In this document: positions 7,733 to 16,529 of the stretch, piece after piece | Layout of the letters: the number at the start of each line of letters is the position of its first letter | Numbering within the stretch: the stretch's first letter is position 1 | Source of the DNA: Planctomycetota bacterium | Lineage (GTDB): Bacteria > Planctomycetota > Planctomycetia > Planctomycetales > Planctomycetaceae | DNA: 41,364 nucleotides | Assembly: GCA_003671275.1 (NCBI GenBank) | Contig: QWPB01000055.1 | Location: 1-41,364 of the forward strand | Direction: 5' to 3' | The notes under the pieces: generated by a model | What the model was told of the DNA's origin: nothing | The model's database searches: none | What the model saw: only the letters and a program-made list of their open reading frames with translations | Made by a program: the position numbers and the translations under genes

Positions 7733-8410
7733 TTACTCCGACTTCTTCGGGGCTTCGCTCGGAGCCAGATGCTCCAGCTTCAGCTTGCGAATCAATCCCT
7801 TGGTCCGGAACGTGGTGAACCCCAGCGGCTTGGACAGCTCGACCTCGATCCGGATTCCGACCTTCTTGTCGGTATAGTCCACATCCAGTACCTGCTCCTG
7901 ATCGATCCAGGCGGTAATGTGGGACTTGGTCACCCGCAGACGGACCTTGTACCACTGACCGGCCTTATACTCGAGGTAGTTCGTCGTCCCATTCTCCGAA
8001 GCATCGTATCCATCCAGACTCGACAGCCCGGTCACGCCACCGCCCCACCCGCCGATCACCAGTGAGCAGGTATCTTTCTGCACGGGAAAGGTCAGCGTCG
8101 CAAAGAAGTCACTGCCCGCAGCCCGCTGTGCCTCGAATGTGATCTCGTAATCGACCTTCGGCAACTCTCCTCCGGACCAGGTGGCTCCGGTGATCGGCTC
8201 ACCCGCGCCGATCACCAGACAACCATCCTCCACAGTGACCTTGCCTTCGCCGCCAAATTCAGCGGCTTTCCAGTTGGTCAGCGTTTTTCCGTCGAACAGT
8301 TCGACCACTTGTCCAGGGACCGGCTTGGCGGCGGGCTTTGAATCCTCGGCCAGCAACGGGGTCAAGGCCAGGAGACAAGCTGTGGTGAGAACTCCGCGAC
8401 GGGTCAACAT
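7733..8410 (-). CDS. DUF1080 (3-keto-disaccharide hydrolase-like) exported protein
   Basis: From the ATG at 8410 (GGAG seven bases upstream) the protein is 225 residues with a Sec-type signal peptide (MLTRRGVLTTACLLALTPLL, residues 1-20). The mature part opens with 'VVELFDGKTLTNWKA', the hallmark start of DUF1080 domains, which have a concanavalin-like jelly-roll fold. Some DUF1080 proteins have been shown to hydrolyse 3-keto-glycosides; most are untested. The gene is convergent with rlmH and divergent from the YdjM-like gene. Confidence 0.88.
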   Translation of the reverse strand: MLTRRGVLTTACLLALTPLLAEDSKPAAKPVPGQVVELFDGKTLTNWKAAEFGGEGKVTVEDGCLVIGAGEPITGATWSGGELPKVDYEITFEAQRAAGSDFFATLTFPVQKDTCSLVIGGWGGGVTGLSSLDGYDASENGTTNYLEYKAGQWYKVRLRVTKSHITAWIDQEQVLDVDYTDKKVGIRIEVELSKPLGFTTFRTKGLIRKLKLEHLAPSEAPKKSE

Positions 8411-8698
8411 GCTCAAGCTCCAGGGATCACGATGAAGATGACACACCCCAGCTGCCGGTCCGATCGGTTCCCAGCTGGAGGATTTACGGTACCGCCGGAA
8501 AGGAGAAAATCCAAGGACCGCCGGAACGGGCCAGCGAGTTTCCCCCCCCGCCTAATTCGGAGGCCCCCCGGCGAGAACTGCCGGACGGGCTGACGAAGCC
8601 CCGCTCTTCGGGCAGTGGCCATACCCACAACCGGCGTTTCTTCGCTAGAACGTGCGGCGTTTCCTGGTGCATTCCTGCACTCTCCGCCCGAGGATTGG

Positions 8699-9430
8699 AT
8701 GGCTGCGTTTCGTGAACATGTGATTTTCAGCAGCTTGCTCGGCGTCTCGTACGGTGCCGTGGCTTCGCTGGGGCTCCACTTCACGCCCGTTCAGGGAGCC
8801 CTCGCAGCGGTGATGACCGGCGTAGCCGGAATGCTCCCGGATCTCGACCTGGATCATGGCAAGCCTGCCCGCGAGCTGTTCGGACTGCTGGCTGCGGTGG
8901 CCCCATTGCTGCTCGTGGGGCGAATCCTGCAATGGCTGCATCTGCCCGCCGATCGCGAGACCGTGATGCTGGCCATCGTGGTCCTGTACATGCTGATCCG
9001 CTATCAGCTGGCATTTCTGGTGGCCAAATTCTGTGTCCATCGGGGGATGTTTCATAGCATCCCCGCGCTGATCATTGCAGCCGAGCTGGCCTACCTGACG
9101 TATCCCAGCGAATCCACCAAGGTCAAGCTACTGGTGGGGACCGGAGTGGCCCTGGGGTTTTTCTCCCATCTGCTGCTGGACGAAATCTACAGCGTCGAAA
9201 TCGATGGTCTGAAGGTCGGCCTCAAGAAGTCTTCCGGGACCGCCATCAAAATGTTTGGTGAGGCATTCTGGCCCAACGTAGTGGCCTTTGCGATGGCGGC
9301 CACATTGTCGTATGCCACGCTTCAGGACGCGGGTCTGATCCGGGAAGCCCCACAGATCGTCGCACCTCCTCCGGGCCCGTCGTCGTCATTGCAAAGTGCC
9401 CAGGGGCTGCCTGACGACAGCCTGCGATAG
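8699..9430 (+). CDS. YdjM-like (DUF457) membrane-bound metal-dependent hydrolase family protein
   Basis: From the ATG at 8699 (GAGG five bases upstream) the protein is 243 residues with about six hydrophobic segments. Conserved polar motifs lie at membrane borders: 'LPDLDLDHG' (aspartates and histidine), 'HRGMFHSIP' and 'FFSHLLLDEIYS'. These define the YdjM/DUF457 family, annotated as putative membrane-bound metal-dependent hydrolases; the E. coli member is LexA-regulated and linked to membrane phospholipid metabolism, with no proven reaction. The C-terminus is a short proline/serine-rich tail. An upstream start at 8615 would add 28 residues lacking a family match. Confidence 0.82.
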   Translation: MAAFREHVIFSSLLGVSYGAVASLGLHFTPVQGALAAVMTGVAGMLPDLDLDHGKPARELFGLLAAVAPLLLVGRILQWLHLPADRETVMLAIVVLYMLIRYQLAFLVAKFCVHRGMFHSIPALIIAAELAYLTYPSESTKVKLLVGTGVALGFFSHLLLDEIYSVEIDGLKVGLKKSSGTAIKMFGEAFWPNVVAFAMAATLSYATLQDAGLIREAPQIVAPPPGPSSSLQSAQGLPDDSLR

Positions 9431-9446
9431 TCCCTGGACTGAAGGA

Positions 9447-10634
9447 CTACAAGAATTCCAAAATGACACTGTCGGCGAGGCACCGTCCCTCGCAGGTCAA
9501 CCAGACATGCGTCGAGGAGCGTTCCAACAGGGCGGCCTTTACGAAATGGTCGTAGGCTTCAGGAGCCAATGAACGCAGGCTGGTCCCAAAGCGTTGTTCG
9601 AAGGCCGCCAGTTCGATGCCATGACATTGACGCAGTCCCAGCATGACCGCCTCGCGTGCGGCCGCTTCCTGATCGAGTTCTTCCTGTTCTCCGACCGAGG
9701 GTTCTCCCGCCAGAGTCCGCCGAATCCAGGTGGTGACGCTGCGATGGTTCGTGCGGCGAACCCCCCGAAGCAGTGACGCCGCCCCCGGTCCGAATCCAAA
9801 AAAAGGTTCCGCCCGCCAATAGGTCTGATTGTGGCGGCAGGCGAACCCCGGCTGTGCGAAATTCGAAATCTCGTACTGCAGATATCCTTGCCGGGGCAAG
9901 CGATCCATCGCGGCTTCGTACATCGCCCGTTCCGTTTCCTCGGGAACGGAAGCGATCATCCCCTTGGTCCGCTTTGACCAGAATTGTGTCCCCCGTTCGA
10001 ATGTCAGTCCATAGGTGGAAATGTGCTGGACCCCCAATGCAATCGCCTGTTCCAGAGTCGCGTGCCATTGCTCCAGCGTTTGACCCGGCACGCCAAAAAT
10101 CAGATCAAGAGAAACATTCTCGAACCGTTCCCGCAGACGAGCGATGGCATCACGGGCCACCATGCCATCATGGTCACGCTCCAGCAGCTTCAACTGGTCC
10201 GCATCGAATGACTGCACTCCCAGGCTGATGCGATTCACCCCCGCTTCCCGCAGAACATCCAGCTTGTCGTTCGTCAAATCCGTGGGATTCGCCTCGACAC
10301 TCCACTCGTACCCCGAATCGAGAATCATCCAGTGTCGAAACAGTTCGCACAGCCGTCGCAGCTGATGAGCACTCAGGTAGGTCGGCGTCCCACCCCCGAA
10401 AAACAGGGTGTCGACGGTCTGTGGCTGCGACAGTGTCGCCAATTCCACAGCCAGTGCCGTCAGGTAGTCGTCAACCAGATCCGGACGCCTAGCGATCAAT
10501 GTAAAATCACAATAGCCGCAACGATGCGCGCAAAACGGCACATGGACATAACAGGCTCGCGGCAGCGCGTGGACAATCGAATTCACAACTACCCCGTTGC
10601 GGATATCCCGCCTCACTTCCCCTCGTCGGACCAC
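9447..10634 (-). CDS. hemW: HemW-like radical-SAM protein (coproporphyrinogen III oxidase-like, heme chaperone)
   Basis: A 395-residue radical-SAM protein with the CxxxCxxC cluster motif Cys35/39/42 (CAHRCGYC) followed by DF, the SAM-binding 'FFGGGTPTYLS', 'VEANPTDLT' and 'GVQSFDADQL', and a C-terminal HemN-like winged-helix region ('GFGPGAASLL' precedes it). HemW proteins bind heme and insert it into respiratory proteins; they lack oxygen-independent coproporphyrinogen oxidase activity. The start is a GTG at 10634 with AGAGGAG nine bases upstream; a GTG at 10586 is an alternative nearer the usual HemW length. It is downstream of, and on the same strand as, the DUF1080 gene at 10699-11460. 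Confidence 0.88.
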   Translation of the reverse strand: MVRRGEVRRDIRNGVVVNSIVHALPRACYVHVPFCAHRCGYCDFTLIARRPDLVDDYLTALAVELATLSQPQTVDTLFFGGGTPTYLSAHQLRRLCELFRHWMILDSGYEWSVEANPTDLTNDKLDVLREAGVNRISLGVQSFDADQLKLLERDHDGMVARDAIARLRERFENVSLDLIFGVPGQTLEQWHATLEQAIALGVQHISTYGLTFERGTQFWSKRTKGMIASVPEETERAMYEAAMDRLPRQGYLQYEISNFAQPGFACRHNQTYWRAEPFFGFGPGAASLLRGVRRTNHRSVTTWIRRTLAGEPSVGEQEELDQEAAAREAVMLGLRQCHGIELAAFEQRFGTSLRSLAPEAYDHFVKAALLERSSTHVWLTCEGRCLADSVILEFL

Positions 10635-10698
10635 GACGGACCACTCCTCTCGAAGTGGCCGTCGTTTCCCAATCAGTCACGCGCGTCTTCCAGGCGTT

Positions 10699-11460
10699 TT
10701 ATTTCTTAATCTCTTTCACACGCACGTTCCGGTATCGCACAAACTGCGTCGTGTAATCGCCGCCGCCGTGAACCTGCAGTGCGATTGACCCCGTGTCCGG
10801 GTGCCGCTTCTCTTCGTCTGTGTACTCCATGAACTTCACCCGATTGATCCACGTCTCGATCGTCGGGGGATTCCCCGTGATCCGCGCCCGCAGTTCGTTC
10901 CACTCGCCGTGCTTCCACAGTCGGGGCCATTCCTCGGGAGTCACTGGCAGAGCAAATGGATCGTCGTGCTTCTGAATCTGGGTCACTTCGGTCAGAAAGT
11001 CGAAGTTCCGCTTGTGGGGCTTGCCACCGAGACCTTCTCCATAGACCCCGGCGAGATTCCCATTGGCATGGTAGTCGACCATGTACTGGTAAGCCTGACC
11101 CCGCTCGTTGCTCCGAAGGAACAGGCCGCTGTCTGGACCGTAGTCGTTGTTCATCTCCACGATGACCTCGAAATCCCCATACAGTTTGTCCGTCAGGATG
11201 ATCCCGCCATTGCCGGGGATGTCCTGACTGCCAATGATCGCACCGTCCTTGAGCTGCCACTTGCCGCCGCTGGTGTGCATGCTGGCACCGCTGTGGCCGG
11301 TCTGGGTGCTGACGTGCCAGCCGCGCAGTGACTTGCCGTCGAAGATCGTTTCAAAGCCCGTGTCATCGAGTTTCTGATACGGGATTTCAGCATGGGCGAC
11401 CGCCTGACCGATGAGCAGAGCCAAGGCGGTTGCCAGCCAGCGACGAGGTGGAAAAGACAT
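10699..11460 (-). CDS. DUF1080 (3-keto-disaccharide hydrolase-like) exported protein
   Basis: From the ATG at 11460 the protein is 253 residues with a signal peptide ending at AVAHA (residues ~23-27). The domain starts with 'FETIFDGKSLRGWHV' and contains 'YGDFEVIVEMNNDYGPDSGLFLRS' split over the expected strands, then 'IALQVHGGGDYTTQFVRYRNVRV', the usual DUF1080 C-terminal strands. It is a longer, more canonical member than the one at 7733-8410. A role in breaking down keto-sugars or glycosides in the envelope is possible but not shown. Confidence 0.9.
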   Translation of the reverse strand: MSFPPRRWLATALALLIGQAVAHAEIPYQKLDDTGFETIFDGKSLRGWHVSTQTGHSGASMHTSGGKWQLKDGAIIGSQDIPGNGGIILTDKLYGDFEVIVEMNNDYGPDSGLFLRSNERGQAYQYMVDYHANGNLAGVYGEGLGGKPHKRNFDFLTEVTQIQKHDDPFALPVTPEEWPRLWKHGEWNELRARITGNPPTIETWINRVKFMEYTDEEKRHPDTGSIALQVHGGGDYTTQFVRYRNVRVKEIKK

Positions 11461-11805
11461 GCGCGAGTACTCCAGAGTCGAGGGATTAACCATCATGGCG
11501 AAATCATAAGCCAGCCCGGCATTTGTCGCGAGTCGCCTGGGAAACTGGAGAGCCCCGAGCCAAGTTCCTTACCGGAAGCGACGAACCGATTGTTCCACCG
11601 ACACACTGCGACTTTTCCCGATTCGAAACGCGGGAATGAGCGCCACCTCGCGATTCGTTGGACAGATCTCCCCGGCATTGGCACGACATCGATGCCCCCG
11701 GTCGCTCGCTGAAACCACCGGGGGATTGCTAGGGTATCTCTTCCAGCGACCGCCCGCGGGTGTTCGCAAAAGCGGAGAACAGTCCCCGTCGCAGGAAGAT
11801 GCCTC
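11461..11805. other. Divergent intergenic region, no gene seen
   Basis: This 345-bp region lies between the DUF1080 gene and the 571-residue exported protein. It should carry both promoters, but I find no convincing -35/-10 pair. The only clear signal is AGGA at 11792-11795, the ribosome binding site for the gene at 11806. Confidence 0.4.
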
Positions 11806-13521
11806 ATGTCTCGTTGGTTCCACTCGTCCATTCTGGCATTCTGCCTGGTCTGGGTCTGCCCGCTGGCACTCCTGGCCCAGGGAGTCCCCCCCGCCGAAAC
11901 CTCCCCGCCGACTTCCACCGAGAAAACGACGCCCGAAGGGCCCCAACTGCCTGTGCTGGTCGTCAACGTGGCCAGCATCGATCGTGTGCTGACCGATGTC
12001 AGTTATATGTTCGACACCGCTGAACGACCGGACATGATGGAACTGGTGACCGGGTACATTGCGAATCAGATCGGTGATCTCAAGGGGATGGACCGCAAGA
12101 AGCCGTTCGGACTGATGCTGTTCCTGGCACCGGGACTGCCGCCCACTCCCACGCCAATCACTTACATCCCGGTGGAGGGCATCGAGGATCTGATGAAGAT
12201 CGTCGAAAAGAGCCCCATCAAGCCGCGTAAGGTGGACGGCGACCCCAACCGTTATGAGCTGGTGGGGCGGCGGGGAACCTTTCACGTGCTGCTGAAGAAC
12301 GGCTACGCCTACATTACCAATGACTCCAACAAGTACATGCTGGATGCCGAATTGCCGGAACCATCCGCCATCGCGGAACCCATGGCGGCCCGACATGACC
12401 TGGGCGTGTCCGTCATGATCCGGAACATCCCACTGGTCATCCGAAACGTCTTGCTCGTATTTCTGCGGCAGAACTTTGAAACCCAGCTGCAACAGCGAGA
12501 CCAGGAGCCCGATGCCGCTTACAAGGTTCGCCGGGCCAGTGGAATGAGCACCGTCGAACTCATCGAACAGGTCATGACCCAGGTGGACCAGTTCCAGTTC
12601 GGAATTGATGCTTCGCAAGAACGTAAGAATGTGGAGATCGAGCTGCTGCTGGATGCGACTCCCGACAGCGAGCTGGCCAAACACACCAAAAACATGGCGG
12701 GACGGAAATCGTACTTCTTCCCACTGTTTGACGATGCCCAGCCACTGACCATCTCCGCCAGCTGGAAGATGGACAAGCGAGAACGGAAAGCGACCCTCGC
12801 CCTCGTCGAAGCGATGCAGATCGGTCTGGAGAAGAGTCTGCTGGAACGCCAGGCCCCGGAGATTCAGCCGTTGTTCGACTCGATGAAGGCCACTGCGGAG
12901 CAAGGGGATATGGACTTCTGCGTTCAGTTCCAGCCAGTGGGAGATCGACGATTTGCAATTGTAGGGGGAGTTCGCGTCCTAGGAGGAGAGTCCTTCGGCA
13001 AGGGGCTGGAGCAACTCCTAACGGCTGTACAGGGGCGTGAAGAGCTCGACAAAGTCGAGATCAACGCCGCGACCCACGCCGATATCCGGTTCCACCGGCT
13101 CGTGGCCAAGAACATCCCCGAACAGGAAAAACGGACCTATGGCGGTACGCCCGGGGTCTATCTGGGGGCTAGCCCCCAGACCGTCTGGTTTGCCGTCGGA
13201 GCGGATGAAGCCATGTCCCAACTGGGGAAATCGATCGACGCGACGCTGGAGGGAAATAAGTCGCAGCCCGGAGGTGGAACGGCCTATCCATTCCAGATGA
13301 TCCTGCACACCGCTCCCTGGCTGGAGATTCCGACGGACAACGACCGCGAACTGGCCCGGCAGGATTTTGCCCGGAAAGCTCTGACCAAAACTTCGGACTC
13401 GATCCGGATTTCTGTACAACCCACGGATACCGGAACCCGTTCCAAGGTGACGATTGACGAAGGGTTCGTGAAATTGATCGGTCTACTGTTGGCACGACAA
13501 TTCGATGAAAGCCAGTTGTAG
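11806..13521 (+). CDS. Exported protein of unknown function
   Basis: A 571-residue protein with a clear signal peptide (residues 1-26, ending at ALLAQG) and a proline/threonine-rich linker (27-45). I recognise no catalytic motif. The body alternates beta-type stretches ('PVLVVNVASIDRVL', 'KPFGLMLFLAPG', 'TFHVLLKNGYAYIT') with helices, and two similar halves seem possible: 'VLVVNVASIDRVLTDV' early and 'FAIVGGVRVLGGESFGKGLEQL' near residue 385. Similar-looking large exported proteins are common in planctomycetes. The start is supported by AGGA eight bases upstream. It is followed by a GC-rich hairpin with TTTT at 13533-13576. Confidence 0.75.
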   Translation: MSRWFHSSILAFCLVWVCPLALLAQGVPPAETSPPTSTEKTTPEGPQLPVLVVNVASIDRVLTDVSYMFDTAERPDMMELVTGYIANQIGDLKGMDRKKPFGLMLFLAPGLPPTPTPITYIPVEGIEDLMKIVEKSPIKPRKVDGDPNRYELVGRRGTFHVLLKNGYAYITNDSNKYMLDAELPEPSAIAEPMAARHDLGVSVMIRNIPLVIRNVLLVFLRQNFETQLQQRDQEPDAAYKVRRASGMSTVELIEQVMTQVDQFQFGIDASQERKNVEIELLLDATPDSELAKHTKNMAGRKSYFFPLFDDAQPLTISASWKMDKRERKATLALVEAMQIGLEKSLLERQAPEIQPLFDSMKATAEQGDMDFCVQFQPVGDRRFAIVGGVRVLGGESFGKGLEQLLTAVQGREELDKVEINAATHADIRFHRLVAKNIPEQEKRTYGGTPGVYLGASPQTVWFAVGADEAMSQLGKSIDATLEGNKSQPGGGTAYPFQMILHTAPWLEIPTDNDRELARQDFARKALTKTSDSIRISVQPTDTGTRSKVTIDEGFVKLIGLLLARQFDESQL

Positions 13522-13532
13522 GGATTCGCCGG

Positions 13533-13576
13533 GGACCGGTCCTCTCCCGCCACGAGCCGAAGGGACCGGTCCTTTT
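13533..13576 (+). terminator. Putative intrinsic terminator after the 571-residue exported protein
   Basis: The self-palindromic decamer GGACCGGTCC occurs twice, at 13533-13542 and 13563-13572. The copies can pair into a 10-bp stem with a 20-nt loop, followed by TTTT (13573-13576). It begins 12 nt after the stop codon. Confidence 0.6.
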
Positions 13577-13708
13577 CGTTACAATCGGCATAATCGAAGA
13601 GATGTGGCCTTTTCGAGACACGAACTGGCCCACGTTCCCACTCGACGACATCGGTGACCACGGTGTGCGAACTAGGTTCCTTAAGTGACCCTTAAGAGCC
13701 GAGTGTCC

Positions 13709-14782
13709 ATGCACCGAAAAACTCTATTCCTGACCATGCTGCTGATCGCGCAGGCGACCTGCTTAGCTGCGGGACTAGTTGTGCATACACGACAGCAGGT
13801 GGCCATCTCGCGGTCGATCGACTCCGGCGATGAATTGGCCCAACAGTCCATCTTCCTCGGGGCCAACATTTTTCTATGGACGTTTGGTCTTCAGGCGGCT
13901 GTGGCGTGGACATTGATTGGTCGACTGTTTGGTCGTCATCAAGTGCAAACCGATCAGTCCCGCGATGAGACTTATCTCAAGACCCAGGAACTGATTCGCA
14001 CCCGTGATGCCGTCATCTTTGGGCTGGCCAAGCTGGCGGAATCACGTGATCCGGAGACGGGTCACCATCTGGAACGTATCGCGGCCTACTCCACTCGCCT
14101 GGCGTCGGCCGCTCGGCGACATCCAAAATTTCGCGATCAGGTGTCGCTGGCCTTTATCCAGGCGATCGGCATTAATTCCGCGCTGCATGACATTGGCAAA
14201 GTTGGAATCCCGGATGGCGTTCTCCTGAAGCCCGAACGCCTGACCGATGACGAGATTCTGATCATGCGGCAGCATCCGCGAATCGGAGCGGACTGTATCG
14301 AACAAATTCAGCGGCGACTGGGAGAGTCCAAATTCCTTGAGCAGGCTCGCGAGATTGCCATGTACCATCACGAACAGTGGGATGGCTCGGGCTATCCCTA
14401 CGGACTGCATGGTGATGAAATTCCTCTGTCGGCCCGGATCGTCATGATCGCCGACGTCTACGACGCCCTCACCAGCCGACGGGTCTACAAAGATCCCTAC
14501 ACACACGATGTTTCCGTGGAACGGATCAGTCAGGCTGCAGGCCGACATTTCGATCCAGACCTCGTCGACGTTTTTATGTCGATCCATCCGCAATTCCATG
14601 AAATCGCCCGGCTGATGCGCGCCCCGGACGAACCTGACACGATCATCCCTTCCGATCGGGACTTGGAGACTAACGATCTGATCTCCGAGTCGGTGGGCAA
14701 TCTGCTGGAATCATTGACCGGTCACCATCGAGCCGAACTAGTCACCCCCCACTCTCTGGAAATCGAGAAAGCGGTCCCATGA
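13709..14782 (+). CDS. Membrane HD-GYP domain protein (predicted cyclic-di-GMP phosphodiesterase)
   Basis: From the ATG at 13709 the protein is 357 residues. Two membrane segments (5-25 and ~48-72) flank a short periplasmic loop, then a helical linker leads into a full HD-GYP domain (~115-310). The metal and catalytic residues are present: His119/His120, the HD dyad His160-Asp161 (LHDIGKVGIP), His189, His220-His221 and the GSGYP signature at 226-230, then Asp in 'MIADVYDAL'. HD-GYP enzymes cleave c-di-GMP to pGpG or GMP. There is no obvious sensor beyond the small periplasmic loop. Its stop overlaps the start of the next gene as ATGA, so the two are probably translationally coupled. A GTG at 13685 is a weaker start choice. 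Confidence 0.9.
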   Translation: MHRKTLFLTMLLIAQATCLAAGLVVHTRQQVAISRSIDSGDELAQQSIFLGANIFLWTFGLQAAVAWTLIGRLFGRHQVQTDQSRDETYLKTQELIRTRDAVIFGLAKLAESRDPETGHHLERIAAYSTRLASAARRHPKFRDQVSLAFIQAIGINSALHDIGKVGIPDGVLLKPERLTDDEILIMRQHPRIGADCIEQIQRRLGESKFLEQAREIAMYHHEQWDGSGYPYGLHGDEIPLSARIVMIADVYDALTSRRVYKDPYTHDVSVERISQAAGRHFDPDLVDVFMSIHPQFHEIARLMRAPDEPDTIIPSDRDLETNDLISESVGNLLESLTGHHRAELVTPHSLEIEKAVP

Positions 14783-15729
14783 TCCGACCTGAAACACGCA
14801 GCCGGTTTGCCGATTTCTGCCAGGAACATTTTCTGGAATTGATGCTCGTCCTGACAGTGGTGGGCTGTTCCTGCCTGCTGACCATGATGCCTGCGGCCAA
14901 GGTCGCGGTCCTGAACCTGTACTTCCTCCCCATTGTCCTGGCTGGATTCTTTCTGGGGCGCTATCGGGCCGGGGCTCTGGCCCTGCTCTCCGCGATCACC
15001 GCCGGAATGCTGCTGGCCGGAGACGTGAGCGGATTCTCTTCGTCCAACTCACCCGTCATCGTCAGCCTGACGATGACCATCTGGGCTGCGGTCCTGGGAC
15101 TGACCGCGATCATCGTCGGAACCTTGAAGGATGATCTCTCCGAAAAGTCCTCGGTCGCCCGTGAGGCTCAAGTGGGCGTGCTCGACATCCTGTCGCGATA
15201 CCTGCAAAGCGTGAATCCCCAGTTGCAGAACCGGGCACAACGTGTCGCTGGACTCTGCGAACAGGTCGCCTTGAAAATGCGGCTGGATGAACGCGAAATC
15301 GACAACATCCGCGTGGCCGCAGTACTGGCTGATATGGAAAACGTCGAGATCACCGCACGCATCGTTCAGAAAGCTGTGGGCGATCTCAAAGCCTGTAACG
15401 AGCCGCTACGAATTGTATCCGGCCCGGAACTGGTGCGTTCGCTGGGTGAAGTCCTGTCAGGAGCCTTTCCGCTGGTGGCACCGGCCCTGACTTCCGAGTC
15501 GGGCAACGACGCGACCCCGTTTGGCAGCCGAATTATTCGCGCGGTGCGAGCCTACTGTCGGATCGTCGAGGAGACGGATGATTCCCCCGAATTCGCGATT
15601 GCTGAATTGATGACGGACAGTGGCGAAAACTACCACCCGGCCGTGCTGCATGCCCTGGCCCGCGTGGTGGGTATCGATTCCGGAGACGATCAACGGACCA
15701 CGAAACGGCTGGAGGCCGTCCACCACTGA
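14779..15729 (+). CDS. Membrane protein with degenerate HD-GYP domain, partner of the preceding phosphodiesterase
   Basis: A 316-residue protein: about four hydrophobic segments (residues 20-36, 43-60, 64-82, 94-114), a linker, then a region that follows HD-GYP order without its active site. 'QRVAGLCEQVALKMRLDEREIDNIRVAAVLADMENVEI' is the usual 'RVA.LA..LA..LGL......I..AALLHDIGKI' with the HD histidine replaced by Ala184 (Asp185 kept) and the GK by EN. The HHE and GYP motifs are missing. The C-terminal 'SRIIRAVRAYCRI...YHPAVLHAL' still matches the family's last helices. I infer a non-catalytic sensor, scaffold or regulator of the upstream enzyme. A strong terminator follows, so the pair forms one transcription unit. 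Confidence 0.75.
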   Translation: MIRPETRSRFADFCQEHFLELMLVLTVVGCSCLLTMMPAAKVAVLNLYFLPIVLAGFFLGRYRAGALALLSAITAGMLLAGDVSGFSSSNSPVIVSLTMTIWAAVLGLTAIIVGTLKDDLSEKSSVAREAQVGVLDILSRYLQSVNPQLQNRAQRVAGLCEQVALKMRLDEREIDNIRVAAVLADMENVEITARIVQKAVGDLKACNEPLRIVSGPELVRSLGEVLSGAFPLVAPALTSESGNDATPFGSRIIRAVRAYCRIVEETDDSPEFAIAELMTDSGENYHPAVLHALARVVGIDSGDDQRTTKRLEAVHH

Positions 15730-15749
15730 TCGATCGCCCGAAAATGAAA

Positions 15750-15786
15750 ACGAGGGACAGACGTGAAGTCTGTCCCTCGTTTTTTT
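15750..15786 (+). terminator. Strong intrinsic terminator closing the HD-GYP pair
   Basis: ACGAGGGACAGAC (15750-15762) and GTCTGTCCCTCGT (15768-15780) form a perfect 13-bp stem with a 5-nt loop (GTGAA), followed by T7 (15780-15786). It ends the plus-strand unit 20 nt after its stop; the preceding run of A at 15746-15750 lets it work weakly in the other direction for the convergent hemolysin III gene. Confidence 0.95.
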
Positions 15787-15818
15787 AATGACACGGCCCG
15801 CTGGCTCCGGCTTCTGCT

Positions 15819-16493
15819 TCAGGCAGCCACGCAGCCGAAGATGAATCCGAAGTGCAGCATCGTTCCGGTAATTGTCAGCAGGTGCCATACCGCATGAAAG
15901 TACCGGTGCCGGTTATCGTTCATCAGGAACCACACGCCGCCCGAATAGGCGAAGCCGCCTGCCAGTACGGTCGCCAGCCCACCCCAGCCACCTACCTCGA
16001 AGATCCGATACAACGCGAGAGCAGGCACCCAGCCCAGCGGAACGATCGTCCAGGGACAGATGGTCTTCTCGGGTTGTGCAACCCGCTTCCAGCAGCCCAC
16101 CAATGCGGCCAGCCACATGATCGCCAACAGAACCCAGCCAATCGGGCTCGTCAGATGCAGGACGGCAAAGGGAGTGAATGATCCCGCCGTAAACAGCAGA
16201 ATGCAGACCTGATCCAGCATTCGGTAAAATTGTCGGCGCTGAGGATCGGCAAAGCTATGGGACAACGTCGATGCGGCATACAGGGCCACCATCGTTCCGC
16301 CATAAATCAAGCACCCGAGAATACGAACCGGTCCCCCGATGGAAATGGCCCGCAAAACCAGGGTTGTGGCCGCCACGGTACAAATCGCAAACCCCAGCGC
16401 GTGGGTCAGCTGGTTCGCCTGTTCGGCAGTGAGCCCGGTGGACGAGCGTGCCGGGCGATCGATAAATAGAGGCGGCAGAACCTGATCGGACAT
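15819..16493 (-). CDS. Hemolysin III / TrhA family membrane protein (PAQR-related)
   Basis: From the ATG at 16493 the protein is 224 residues with seven hydrophobic segments. The family's metal-site residues are visible: 'AASTLSHSF' (Ser and His at the end of TM2), Asp in 'RMLDQVCIL', and 'HAVWHLLTITGTMLHF' (two His in TM7). Bacterial TrhA proteins regulate membrane lipid homeostasis; the 'hemolysin' name is historical. The frame extends upstream to 16586, but those residues lie in the repeat region and are not family-like. The gene is convergent with the HD-GYP pair. A 29-bp palindromic tandem repeat lies 71-146 bp upstream of its start. Confidence 0.88.
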   Translation of the reverse strand: MSDQVLPPLFIDRPARSSTGLTAEQANQLTHALGFAICTVAATTLVLRAISIGGPVRILGCLIYGGTMVALYAASTLSHSFADPQRRQFYRMLDQVCILLFTAGSFTPFAVLHLTSPIGWVLLAIMWLAALVGCWKRVAQPEKTICPWTIVPLGWVPALALYRIFEVGGWGGLATVLAGGFAYSGGVWFLMNDNRHRYFHAVWHLLTITGTMLHFGFIFGCVAA

Positions 16494-16529
16494 CGCGGCG
16501 TGATCCTCCCTGATCCCGGCGAATGACGA

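Noticed and set aside
11569-12903. 444-codon frame antisense to the 571-residue exported protein
   Set aside because: No ribosome binding site or recognisable domain; the plus-strand frame has a signal peptide, an AGGA site and a terminator.
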